A stretch of 64,000 nt of DNA. It comes from RHLJ01 sp040222455. GTDB taxonomy: Bacteria; Bacteroidota; Rhodothermia; Balneolales; Balneolaceae. Within the stretch, counting starts at the first letter, position 1; each line of letters opens with the position of its first letter. The position numbers and the translations under genes were made by a program. The notes under the pieces were generated by a model. It had not been told where the DNA came from and made no database searches. It saw nothing but the letters and a program-made list of their open reading frames with translations. The stretch is taken from NCBI GenBank assembly GCA_040222455.1, contig JAVKDD010000011.1, positions 310,001 to 374,000 of the forward strand. Direction: 5' to 3'. Of this stretch, positions 37,110 to 45,409 are shown piece after piece.

Positions 37110-37733
37110 TTAATACGGTGATTCCAGCAAAATTGATATTCCATTGTGATCTAGAGCTTTCCGTTTAATTAGCCGAATACCATGGCTGTAATCAAAGTAA
37201 TCTCGGCGGTGAACGGTGCTAAAAGGTTGAATAACAGTTGAATCGTTTAAATGCCAACCATAAATCGCTACTTTTTTCGAATCTCTGTTGATAGCAACTA
37301 CATCTTTTTTATGACCAGCAATCAATTTTCCAGATGTATTTGTGTAACCGGAGTCGGCTATCTGCTTTTCAATTAATTGATGATGTTGAATGTAATATGC
37401 TCGGGTTGTCATTTCACCGGTTGGTGGCATTGGAATGGGCGCTAGTTTGATATCTGCCTGTTGATAGATTGCATCTACCATTTCCGGTGTAGGAAGCCAC
37501 ATTTCCAAACTGTCTGCGAGCTGAAGTGCATCTGAGTATCCTAAAGGAGTTCTTATTCCGTTTTTTGAATAATAATCTGCAGACACACATATAGTTAGGC
37601 TATCTAATGAAACAGGAATAAAATCTTCGCAAAAAGATTCTTGAATCCGGAGATTGGAAAAACTGGATTGCGTTGTATTCAATCCTAGCAAAACAAATAC
37701 TGTGACAATATTAAATACAATAAAAGATTTCAT
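37110..37733 (-). CDS. Secreted protein of unknown function
   Basis: A 207-residue protein with an N-terminal hydrophobic signal (residues 1-22). It has two Cys in ESFCEDF and LTICVSAD, a conserved-looking WLPTPEMVDAIYQQADI segment, a histidine-rich centre (IQHHQLIEKQ), and AIYGWHLND plus DYSHGIRLIKR near the end. I do not recognise a family with confidence. The conserved His and the YSHG motif suggest an enzyme, but no catalytic mechanism can be stated. Confidence 0.55.
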   Translation of the reverse strand: MKSFIVFNIVTVFVLLGLNTTQSSFSNLRIQESFCEDFIPVSLDSLTICVSADYYSKNGIRTPLGYSDALQLADSLEMWLPTPEMVDAIYQQADIKLAPIPMPPTGEMTTRAYYIQHHQLIEKQIADSGYTNTSGKLIAGHKKDVVAINRDSKKVAIYGWHLNDSTVIQPFSTVHRRDYFDYSHGIRLIKRKALDHNGISILLESPY

Positions 37734-38025
37734 TCAAGGTGCACTTATTTAACCTGTTAATTAATCCTATTCGGCGCGATCGTTCAACGTACTCATCTTG
37801 TCTAAGAAAACTCTTATCAGCACAATTTATTTATTTTGATGCAATAGATTCAAACATCCTTACAACTTTGTTGCGGTATGAGTGAACTACCGTTATTTAT
37901 AATCATCTAACATAGTCTCATTATCCCATAGTATGTTGAAATTAATCGTATACAGTACTGAATAGTAGGGCCAAGAAAGCCTGAATCACAAATGCGGTCC
38001 ATACCATAATTGTTTGAATTGTTTA

Positions 38026-40254
38026 TTAATTCCCCAATCTATAATTCAATGTTAGTACAACATTAAATCCTTGTTCTGGATTATTCCCAATACTGGTATG
38101 CCGATTATAATATTTATCGGTTAGGTTGTTTAATTTCAATGAGGTTGAAAACCGGTTATTGAACCATTGCTGTTCAACATTTAACCCAAAAACTGCAAAA
38201 CCATCGGTTTTATCTTCAATGGAGGTGCTTTGCGCTATCCCATTTTGTTGGCTTGCCCAGGTTATATCAAAAGAAACAGAGGTATTTTTTTGGTTAAATC
38301 CAATGGTAGATACTCCGTTGAGTGGAGGAATCATTGGAAGTGATTCATTAAGACTTAGATTTTGAGCAAATAAGTAAGACAATCTGTTTTCAATCAAAAA
38401 GTGCTTACCCAAACGATTTAATATTCGCAGTTCACTACCCATCAATAGGGCATTTCCAACGTTTGCATATTTCTTAAACTTGAAATCGACATTACTGATT
38501 TCTTCTGAGATAATTCCATCAATATAATTGGTATAGTATTTCGTAAAACCTGTTAAAGAAAAAGATTGATTATGTAATTTCCACATAGCATGTACTTCAT
38601 AATTGATAGACCGTTCTTTTTTAAGCCAGGGGTTTCCATCATAAAAATAGCCATCGGTATAATTGTAAATGTAATGACCATGAGTTTCCATATGATTCCC
38701 CGAACGTTCTGAGTAAACCAAAGAATTCGTGAGGCTTAGTGCATCGGTTGCCATCCAAAATAATGTACCTGATGCAGAAAACAGCAAATGTTGACTAGGT
38801 TCATAATTCCGATTATAAATCCCTTCAAACATTGAAGCAAAAGACTCACTTCTGGTCTCCAGATGTTTAAATTGCACGCTTTCTTCCAATCTTAAATTCA
38901 GATCATTTGATAACTGAAATGCTTGTTCAAATCCAAGACTTACTTGTCGGGTGATGATATCATCCATGTTATAAATGAGCATTTCTTCAATTGTCGGATC
39001 CAGACTTTGCATTTTCATATCTCCAAATGCTTCTGACGAAAATGCATCGAAATACCAATCAGTTTGAGTAGAATGAAAAGTAAGTGAGCCATTTAGTTTT
39101 CCTCCAAATGTTTTAGTTTCACCATACATAGGCATGTACATCCCTCTCATTACATCTCGATTTGCCACATCTCTTTCATAATCATCCATGGAATGGCGGA
39201 TCATATTTGCATAAGCGACGACCGAATTTATTTTGAAAACCTGTGAATCAAAATCTGCGATGTTTAACTGAATCCGTCCGATATCAGCCAATGCTTTATT
39301 AGCGTCCATTAGCAATCCGGGGTAGCCAATATCATATGCTTTATCTGTTATATAATTAGCTTCAAACTCATACTTCGAGCTAAACTTATGGCGGTAATGC
39401 AAATTCAGGTTTACCTTTTCGAATTGCGTATTTTCGATTTGAATTGAATTGCCAGCTATCATATCGTCAGCTTTACGATATGCTCCGGAAACTCTAAATG
39501 CATTTTTATTTAGAGTGTCTCCACCACTTACATTCATCCGGTAAATCTGCTGACTTGAGGGTGTATGTAATGAAGTCTCAAAATCCAGTTTCAAACGTTC
39601 CCATTGAGCTTTTTGAGTGATAAGATTAACGGAGGCATTACCATTTCCTTTGGCCGCAACACGAGTACCGCTCTTGTCCACTTCTAGTTTTGAAAGATTA
39701 TTTATTTCAACATAGGAAGTGATGGGGTCCATTTTGTCTACACAAGCCTTAAAAACAGGTACACCATCAATGGTAAGATTCATACGCTGGTCAGCCTGAC
39801 CTCTTACCATAGGTTCCCAAGCATAAGCGCCACGTTGAATTACATCCATTCCATCAACATTACTCAGTAATTCATCTAGACTTTGAGCACTATTATGTTG
39901 GTGATAAGAATGTATGTTTGTTTCACGATCATTTGCAGCCTCAACAATTAACTCAGTAGTCATTTCCAGTACAAGTGGAGGGAGGTAAATGATTTCTTTG
40001 ATATCTTTGACTACAAATTCAGTAGTTCGAAACCCCAGAGCCCGTACACTAAATGTTGAAGTGGTTATCAATGATAGATTTATTTCTCCATCCTTACCTG
40101 ACACAGTAACTATTTCTCCATCTGCTAAAACAATATGCGCATTGATGATTGGCTCAAGCGTTTCTTTATCTAGAATTCGAATATTTTGTGAATGTACTGG
40201 AACCGAACTCAGAAGAGAAAAGCCAAGGGTGAATAAAATTAGAAGGTATTTCAT
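38026..40254 (-). CDS. OprC/NosA-like TonB-dependent copper receptor
   Basis: A 742-residue outer-membrane receptor: signal peptide (residues 1-22), a CarboxypepD-like domain (about 24-105), a plug (about 110-215) and a beta-barrel ending in NYRLGN. The plug carries C171-V-D-K-M175 followed by DPITSY. In Pseudomonas OprC the copper ligands are C143 and M147 in a CxxxM motif and H323/M325 in HxM. Here H354-S-M356 stands at a similar distance from the CxxxM. This makes copper uptake the best hypothesis, and NosA is the related receptor in nitrous oxide reducers. It is the last gene of a three-gene operon pointing away from the nos cluster. Confidence 0.8.
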   Translation of the reverse strand: MKYLLILFTLGFSLLSSVPVHSQNIRILDKETLEPIINAHIVLADGEIVTVSGKDGEINLSLITTSTFSVRALGFRTTEFVVKDIKEIIYLPPLVLEMTTELIVEAANDRETNIHSYHQHNSAQSLDELLSNVDGMDVIQRGAYAWEPMVRGQADQRMNLTIDGVPVFKACVDKMDPITSYVEINNLSKLEVDKSGTRVAAKGNGNASVNLITQKAQWERLKLDFETSLHTPSSQQIYRMNVSGGDTLNKNAFRVSGAYRKADDMIAGNSIQIENTQFEKVNLNLHYRHKFSSKYEFEANYITDKAYDIGYPGLLMDANKALADIGRIQLNIADFDSQVFKINSVVAYANMIRHSMDDYERDVANRDVMRGMYMPMYGETKTFGGKLNGSLTFHSTQTDWYFDAFSSEAFGDMKMQSLDPTIEEMLIYNMDDIITRQVSLGFEQAFQLSNDLNLRLEESVQFKHLETRSESFASMFEGIYNRNYEPSQHLLFSASGTLFWMATDALSLTNSLVYSERSGNHMETHGHYIYNYTDGYFYDGNPWLKKERSINYEVHAMWKLHNQSFSLTGFTKYYTNYIDGIISEEISNVDFKFKKYANVGNALLMGSELRILNRLGKHFLIENRLSYLFAQNLSLNESLPMIPPLNGVSTIGFNQKNTSVSFDITWASQQNGIAQSTSIEDKTDGFAVFGLNVEQQWFNNRFSTSLKLNNLTDKYYNRHTSIGNNPEQGFNVVLTLNYRLGN

Positions 40255-40269
40255 GATATAATTACAAAA

Positions 40270-40288
40270 GCCCCAGAACCTCTGGGGC
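40270..40288 (-). promoter_or_regulatory. Hairpin between the FixH-like gene and the copper receptor
   Basis: GCCCCAGA and TCTGGGGC form a perfect 8-bp stem with a 3-base loop. Read on the minus strand it is followed by TTTTG and ends 15 bases before the receptor start. It is a candidate attenuator or partial terminator lowering receptor synthesis relative to the two upstream genes. Confidence 0.6.
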
Positions 40289-40296
40289 GTTAAAAA

Positions 40297-41106
40297 TTAT
40301 TTCGCCTGAACGCTATATTCAAATACAACTTCAGGTAAAGTGTCATTTTGAGCTGTTACGATTTTAACACTGGTTGTCCAGGTACCGCTCATGCTATAGT
40401 TGATATCTCCTACATAGATACCGTCACCCATGGCTTCCGGCGCAGTAAAATCAGTTGAGTGCCCAGCGCCACCGCCCATATCCATGTACGGATAGATGAT
40501 GAGGTTAGCATCAGAAACAGCAGGAAATGACATCATGGTTTCACGAGTGTGAAGCATAAACTTGAGGTCGTTGTTTCCACTAACTGGTTTCTGTGGCATC
40601 ATCCAGCTGATGAAATATACTTTGTCATCCTTTCTAACACTGGTTAGTTTCCAGGAAGAAGCAATTTCTACTGACATTGAGCCAGTTATCATTTCACCAC
40701 TTTGAGTCTCGATCTCAAAAGAGATATCCCAAGAACCCATTTCACCACTCGGCATGATAAAAACCGCCATGTTGTAGAAATAGGCATCGTTTTCTTCAAA
40801 AGCTACTGGATTAGTATGTGGAGTAGAATGTTGCATCTGTCCCATATCCATCATAGGCATGATGCTGAATGACTTAACATCCACATTCGAATTACCTTCT
40901 TCCACTTTCCAGTAGAGGTTATTTGTTCCGGTTTCAAGTTCCTTATCTGAGAAAAGGGAAATGGTAATTCCATCCACCGTTACTGAGTTTACTGGCATCA
41001 CATCCAATTCTGGATCTGAGCTGTTGCCGGAATCACAAGAGATTCCAATGAATACAATAAGAGTTACAATAGCCACATTTCGGGCAATAGAAAACAAGTT
41101 GTCCAT
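40297..41106 (-). CDS. Two-domain FixH/YtkA-like lipoprotein, Met/His-rich
   Basis: A 269-residue lipoprotein (lipobox IGISC, Cys near residue 24). It holds two immunoglobulin-like domains of the FixH/YtkA type. The first includes SIMPMMDMGQMQHSTPH and the second IYPYMDMGGGAGHST; both have the M-x-M-x(n)-H pattern typical of periplasmic copper handling. The third part of each domain (GSWDISFEI and GTWTTSVKI) is the shared end strand. It probably passes copper between the outer-membrane receptor and the periplasm. It is the middle gene of the copper operon; 42 bases separate it from the receptor. Confidence 0.75.
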   Translation of the reverse strand: MDNLFSIARNVAIVTLIVFIGISCDSGNSSDPELDVMPVNSVTVDGITISLFSDKELETGTNNLYWKVEEGNSNVDVKSFSIMPMMDMGQMQHSTPHTNPVAFEENDAYFYNMAVFIMPSGEMGSWDISFEIETQSGEMITGSMSVEIASSWKLTSVRKDDKVYFISWMMPQKPVSGNNDLKFMLHTRETMMSFPAVSDANLIIYPYMDMGGGAGHSTDFTAPEAMGDGIYVGDINYSMSGTWTTSVKIVTAQNDTLPEVVFEYSVQAK

Positions 41107-41163
41107 GACAATAAAAGTTAAATAATGTTTTGTTTTATTTTAATAAAGCTAGAAAAAACAAAA

Positions 41164-41637
41164 CTATGCCATAGGAGGTCGGAGTAGATTTCCAGGAAAT
41201 CCTGATTGAACTTCGGAAGAAGGGGAAGGGTTAAAAATAATTGGCTTTTCGACCCGATATTTTTCACTTGAATAAGCAAAAATCGAATTTAGTTTGTCCA
41301 TGACAATCAGGGCAAGATCAGAGTCACGATCAGAATGAGGCTTAGTGTAATAACAAAAATCAAGCTCTCCAGCAGTGTGTTCAGGAATATGAATCTCAAC
41401 ATCCTCTGAGTTGCTCTGTTGAGAATGAAGTTCGGGGTGGTGACAAGTACAAATCTTTTGATCGTCTTCAACTTCACAATAGCAAAAAGAAACTTCACAA
41501 TGTGTACCATCCTCATCATGATGTTCATGCCCCATCATCGAAACCAGACCAACTCCCATCCATCCAGCTATATTCCACATCATAACCACAAGTAGTAGAA
41601 GTGAGACAATTTTGTAATATGTACTTTTAAGACTCAT
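41164..41637 (-). CDS. His/Cys-rich membrane-anchored protein of the copper operon
   Basis: A 157-residue protein with one N-terminal hydrophobic segment (residues 8-30) and a metal-ligand-rich stretch: MGHEHHDEDGTHC, SFCYCEVED and CTCHHPELHSQQ. Eight of its histidines and six of its cysteines fall within about 60 residues, and the rest of the chain is unremarkable. No known fold is evident. It opens the copper operon and may act as a copper-binding periplasmic protein; that is an inference from composition and place. Confidence 0.65.
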   Translation of the reverse strand: MSLKSTYYKIVSLLLLVVMMWNIAGWMGVGLVSMMGHEHHDEDGTHCEVSFCYCEVEDDQKICTCHHPELHSQQSNSEDVEIHIPEHTAGELDFCYYTKPHSDRDSDLALIVMDKLNSIFAYSSEKYRVEKPIIFNPSPSSEVQSGFPGNLLRPPMA

Positions 41638-41728
41638 TTGTCCTAAAACTATTTTGCTTGTGTGAAGATTTAGTGAAGAAGATAAAAAGGAGTTTTTAAA
41701 AATGTTGGCTTAAAAGGTAAAAAAGTAA

Positions 41729-41757
41729 TTGACACTGATAGGAATTATGAAGTATAT
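41729..41757 (+). promoter_or_regulatory. Promoter of the Rrf2 regulator gene
   Basis: TTGACA (41729-41734), a 17-base spacer, then GTATAT (41752-41757). The inverted repeat at 41760-41775 starts directly after the -10 element. Confidence 0.6.
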
Positions 41758-41759
41758 TT

Positions 41760-41775
41760 AAGACAAAAGAGTCTT
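41760..41775. promoter_or_regulatory. Operator-like inverted repeat upstream of the Rrf2 gene
   Basis: AAGAC-AAAAGA-GTCTT, within the longer palindrome TTAAGAC/GTCTTAA (41758-41777). The same 16-bp pattern occurs before the nos operon. Sitting at the expected transcription start, it would give repression of the regulator's own gene. Confidence 0.65.
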
Positions 41776-41779
41776 AATT

Positions 41780-42232
41780 ATGCTTTTATCAAAATCTTGC
41801 GTTTACGGAATACGTGCTTCCCTCTATCTTGCATCCCGCAAAGAAGGAGAATATAACTCTATTAAAGCAATGAGTGAAACTTTGGATATCTCCTTTCACT
41901 TTCTAACAAAAATTCTCCAACAACTTACTGCTCGTGATCTTATGGAATCGTACAAAGGACCGAATGGAGGAATTAAACTTTCTCAGGATGGAAGAAAAGC
42001 AACACTTCTTGATATAGTGATCGCGATAGATGGTTCTGGTATGTTTACAGAATGCGCATTGGGTTTACCAGGTTGCGGTTCAAATAAGCCATGTCCATTA
42101 CATGATAGTTGGGCAACTACCAGAGATCATATCAAAGAGATGTTGGACAAGACCAATATTATAGAAATGTCGAAAGCAGGAAAGGCTGGAGATCTCAGGC
42201 TTACCGATGACTTAACTTTTCACTGGGAATAA
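41780..42232 (+). CDS. Rrf2 family NO/Fe-S regulator, NsrR-like
   Basis: A 150-residue Rrf2 repressor. The N-terminal winged helix includes GIRASLYLA and FHFLTKILQQLTARDLMES-type recognition elements. Three cysteines C92-x6-C99-x5-C105 in ECALGLPGCGSNKPCPLHD are the Fe-S cluster ligands, the pattern of NsrR-like and other Rrf2 proteins of Bacteroidota. NsrR-type proteins sense nitric oxide. It lies between the copper operon and the nos operon, and an identical inverted repeat stands at its own promoter and the nos promoter, so it probably controls both. Confidence 0.82.
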   Translation: MLLSKSCVYGIRASLYLASRKEGEYNSIKAMSETLDISFHFLTKILQQLTARDLMESYKGPNGGIKLSQDGRKATLLDIVIAIDGSGMFTECALGLPGCGSNKPCPLHDSWATTRDHIKEMLDKTNIIEMSKAGKAGDLRLTDDLTFHWE

Positions 42233-42244
42233 AAAAATAAATTT

Positions 42245-42272
42245 TTGTCTTCATATTAATTTCACATATAAA
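42245..42272 (+). promoter_or_regulatory. Promoter of the nos operon
   Basis: TTGTCT (42245-42250), 16-base spacer, TATAAA (42267-42272). The operator-like repeat at 42272-42287 follows at once. Confidence 0.5.
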
Positions 42273-42287
42273 AGATAAAATAGTCTT
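42272..42287. promoter_or_regulatory. Operator-like inverted repeat upstream of the nos operon
   Basis: AAGAT-AAAATA-GTCTT: same half-sites and same 6-base spacer as the Rrf2 promoter site, differing at two positions overall. Confidence 0.6.
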
Positions 42288-42311
42288 AAAACCTAAATAT
42301 AAATACACATC

Positions 42312-42791
42312 ATGAAGAAGGTAGTTCTAACCATATCACTTGTTGCATTTCTGTTTGCGACTAATTGCGGACAAAAGAGTCCGAATTCTAAAATAGGATC
42401 TGATTCGGCAAAAGAATCGGTTGAGAAAACGGTAGATCCAAACGACTGGACAACAAACAAAGGGATCGGTCCTGTTACATCAATTTCATTCGATGAGAAT
42501 ATTAATGATGTGATGGCTTCACGTGGCGAAAATATATTTACAAATAAATGCTCTGCATGTCATAAGCCGAATAAGAAATATATAGGACCGGCAATGGCTG
42601 GTGTTTTTGATCGCCGAACTCCTGAATGGACGGCAAACATGATTCTGAATCCAATGGAAATGGTGCAACAGGATCCAATTGCCAAAGATTTGCTCATGGA
42701 ATTCAATGGTACCCCTATGGCAAATCAGAATTTAACAGAGGAAGAAACACGTGCAGTATTAGAATATTTCCGAACCCTTAAATCAGAATAA
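42312..42791 (+). CDS. c-type cytochrome of the nos cluster
   Basis: A 159-residue protein with an N-terminal signal ending near Cys19 (FATNCG, possible lipoprotein) and one haem site C80-S-A-C83-H84. An axial Met may be M122 or nearby (NPMEM, or GTPMANQ). The C-terminal EEETRAVLEYFRTL helix is typical of class I cytochromes. It opens the nos operon; in clade II nos clusters a cytochrome c is thought to deliver electrons to NosZ. The next gene starts two bases after the stop. Confidence 0.88.
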   Translation: MKKVVLTISLVAFLFATNCGQKSPNSKIGSDSAKESVEKTVDPNDWTTNKGIGPVTSISFDENINDVMASRGENIFTNKCSACHKPNKKYIGPAMAGVFDRRTPEWTANMILNPMEMVQQDPIAKDLLMEFNGTPMANQNLTEEETRAVLEYFRTLKSE

Positions 42792-42792
42792 T

Positions 42793-43341
42793 ATGAAAAC
42801 ACTAAAATACCTATCAGTTGCTCTTTTGCTTTTCACTATAGCTTGTACATCAAAGGGTGAACAGTCTTCGAGTACTTTACCAAATAATACTCCACTTGGG
42901 CAAGCTTCGGTGGTGGATGAAGACTCTGAACCAAATATTCTGCAAGTAGCAATAGGTTCAGAAGATCACAGCACATTGGTTGCAGCTGTACAGGCAGCAG
43001 AGATCGAGCATGTATTAGTTAATGCGGGTCCTTTAACTGTATTTGCACCTGTAAATGCCGCATTTGATGCCTTACCTGCAGGAACAGTAGAAGATCTGCT
43101 GAAACCTGAAAATAAAGCCAAGTTAGCAGGTGTACTTACCAAACATGCGGCACCGGGCTCATACAATCTCGAAAGTCTAAAAAAAGAAGCTAGCAAAGGT
43201 AGGAAACTTTATATGGCTGACGGTTCATATTTAACCGTGAAAGTAGAGGGAGAAGACGTTTATGTGGAAGGAGCCAAGGTTCTGGCTAGCATTCAGACAT
43301 CGAATGGTATCGTGAACGTGGTCGACAAAGTAATTCTGTAA
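42793..43341 (+). CDS. Fasciclin-domain lipoprotein
   Basis: A 182-residue lipoprotein (LFTIAC, Cys near residue 18). A single fasciclin domain covers about residues 45-182: NILQVAIGSEDHSTLVAAV, GPLTVFAPVNAAFDALP, VLTKHAAPG, and the closing SNGIVNVVDKVIL. Fasciclin domains usually serve adhesion; why one is fixed in a nos operon is not obvious. I recall similar proteins near nosZ in Bacteroidota, but cannot confirm it. It is two bases from the cytochrome gene, so certainly co-transcribed. Confidence 0.88.
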   Translation: MKTLKYLSVALLLFTIACTSKGEQSSSTLPNNTPLGQASVVDEDSEPNILQVAIGSEDHSTLVAAVQAAEIEHVLVNAGPLTVFAPVNAAFDALPAGTVEDLLKPENKAKLAGVLTKHAAPGSYNLESLKKEASKGRKLYMADGSYLTVKVEGEDVYVEGAKVLASIQTSNGIVNVVDKVIL

Positions 43342-43372
43342 TTCAACAATTCAACTACAAACAAGTAATACA

Positions 43373-45331
43373 ATGAAACTAACAAACTATATAGCTCACT
43401 TCGTGATTCTTTTTGCGTTAGCGGGTTCTGCATGTACGCAGTCAAACAATAATGGTGCGCTAGGAGGCAGTGCTGCTGAAAAAGTATACGTTGCACCGGG
43501 CGAACAAGATGAATTTTATGCATTCTTATCCGGTGGTTACAGCGGTAACTTAACCGTTTATGGACTTCCATCTGGTCGAATGCTAAAAGAAATACCTGTT
43601 TTCTCACAGTTTCCAACATCTGGGTATGGTTACTCTGAAGAAACAATACCGATGTTTAATACTTCTCATGGTTTTATTCCTTGGGATGATTTGCATCACC
43701 CTGATATTTCTCAAACTAATGGAGAGCTCGATGGTCGGTGGATTTTTGCAAATGCAAATAATACTCCACGTATTGCCCGTATTAGTTTGGAGACATTTGA
43801 AACTGAAGAAATTATTGAGGTTCCTAACTCAGCGGGTAACCACAGTTCTTCATTTATAACTGAAAATACCGAGTATGTAGTGGCAGGTACCCGTTTTTCT
43901 GTGCCGATTCCTCAAAGAGATATGTCGATCGATGAGTATAAAGGTAATTTTAAGGGCGCTATTAGTTTCATAAGTGTAGACGAAGAACACGGTCACATGG
44001 ACTTATCTTTTCAGATTATGATGCCTGGTTTTAACTACGATTTAGGGCATCCTGGCCGTGGCGAGTCACACGGATGGTTCTTCTTTACTACATATAATAC
44101 TGAAGAAGCGAACACACTTCTTGAAGTAAACGCATCTCAAAACGATAAAGATTTTATCGCGGCAATTAATTGGAAACTTGCTGAAGAGTATATCGCGCAA
44201 GGTAAATTCACCACGATGGAAACAGAGTATGCGCATAATATATATGATGAACGCACACATACTGGTACTTCCACTATGAAAAAGGAAGTTCGAGTTCTTG
44301 ATCCTACGGAATTACCTGGTTTGGTGTACTTTTTGCCAACTCCTAAATCGCCTCATGGTGTTGATGTAGATCCTTCCGGTGAATATATCGTAGGTGCTGG
44401 TAAACTGTCTGCTTCGTTAACAGTCCATTCATTTACTAATATGATGGAAGCCATTGAAACCGAAAATTTTGACGGCGAAGCTTATGGAATTCCTATTTTG
44501 AATTTCGAGAAAATAACTGCTGGACAAGTGGAATCTGCAGGCTTAGGCCCATTGCATACCGAGTTTGACGGTCGTGGAAATGCCTATACTACGTTTTTCA
44601 TCTCTTCTGAAGTGGTGAAGTGGGAACTTGGTTCTTGGGAAGTAATTGACCGCAAACCAACTTACTATTCTGTTGGCCATTTAATGATTCCTGGTGGTAA
44701 CTCTCGCAGTCCTTTTGGAAAATACGTTGTGGCGATGAATAAAATCACCAAAGATCGTTATTTACCAACCGGACCAGAAATGGAGCATTCTGCTCAGTTG
44801 TATGACATCAGTGGTGAGAAAATGGAGCTTTTGCTTGATTTCCCAACACACGGTGAGCCTCACTATGCTGCCGGTGCTCCCGCAAGTTTAATTGCACCTC
44901 GCTCCAAAAAATTCTACCAATTAGAAGATAATGAGCACCCTTATGCGGTAATGAATGAAAGCGAAACTAAAGTAGTACGCGAAGGAAATAGCAACATAGT
45001 ACATGTGTCTATGTCTACCATTCGTAGTCACTTCTCGCCCGATAACATAGAAGGAATTAAAGTTGGAGATAAAGTCTATTTCCACATCACCAATCTGGAA
45101 CAAGATTTTGATGTACCGCATGGTGTGGCAATGATCGGTGCCAATACTTCCGAGTTATTGATCATGCCGGGACAAACCAAAACCTTCCTTTGGGAACCTG
45201 ATAAAGTAGGTGTATGGCCATTCTACTGTACCGATTTTTGTTCAGCGCTCCACCAGGAAATGCAAGGATACGTTCGAGTTTCACCAAGTAGTTCAAATAT
45301 TGAACTCTCCTGGAGTCTCGACGGCGAATAA
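43373..45331 (+). CDS. nosZ: Nitrous oxide reductase, clade II (Sec-type)
   Basis: A 652-residue enzyme reducing N2O to N2. All seven histidines expected for the CuZ cluster are visible: H108, H109 (DLHHP), H157, H328 (SPHGVD), H395 (GPLHTEFDGRG), H436 (VGHL) and H497 (GEPHYA). The C-terminal cupredoxin has the CuA ligands H583 (PHGV), C619, C623, H627 and M630 in YCTDFCSALHQEM. The N-terminus is a Sec-type signal without twin arginines, ending at ALAGSAC; Cys21 may be lipidated. That signal is diagnostic of clade II. A terminator-like hairpin follows. Confidence 0.97.
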   Translation: MKLTNYIAHFVILFALAGSACTQSNNNGALGGSAAEKVYVAPGEQDEFYAFLSGGYSGNLTVYGLPSGRMLKEIPVFSQFPTSGYGYSEETIPMFNTSHGFIPWDDLHHPDISQTNGELDGRWIFANANNTPRIARISLETFETEEIIEVPNSAGNHSSSFITENTEYVVAGTRFSVPIPQRDMSIDEYKGNFKGAISFISVDEEHGHMDLSFQIMMPGFNYDLGHPGRGESHGWFFFTTYNTEEANTLLEVNASQNDKDFIAAINWKLAEEYIAQGKFTTMETEYAHNIYDERTHTGTSTMKKEVRVLDPTELPGLVYFLPTPKSPHGVDVDPSGEYIVGAGKLSASLTVHSFTNMMEAIETENFDGEAYGIPILNFEKITAGQVESAGLGPLHTEFDGRGNAYTTFFISSEVVKWELGSWEVIDRKPTYYSVGHLMIPGGNSRSPFGKYVVAMNKITKDRYLPTGPEMEHSAQLYDISGEKMELLLDFPTHGEPHYAAGAPASLIAPRSKKFYQLEDNEHPYAVMNESETKVVREGNSNIVHVSMSTIRSHFSPDNIEGIKVGDKVYFHITNLEQDFDVPHGVAMIGANTSELLIMPGQTKTFLWEPDKVGVWPFYCTDFCSALHQEMQGYVRVSPSSSNIELSWSLDGE

Positions 45332-45346
45332 TATTCAAGGGATAAT

Positions 45347-45375
45347 AGGAGCTTCACTTTAGAAGCTCCTTTTTT
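45347..45375 (+). terminator. Hairpin with T-run after nosZ
   Basis: AGGAGCTTC and GAAGCTCCT form a perfect 9-bp stem with a 6-base loop, followed by TTTTT. Since the maturation genes continue on the same strand 35 bases later, it probably reduces read-through so that nosZ mRNA is in excess. Confidence 0.8.
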
Positions 45376-45409
45376 AAACCTTCACAAATGAATTACTAAT
45401 ACTAAAGCA

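Noticed and set aside
43293..43646. Minus-strand open frame of 117 codons
   Set aside because: Overlaps the well-supported fasciclin and nosZ genes on the other strand and has no motif.
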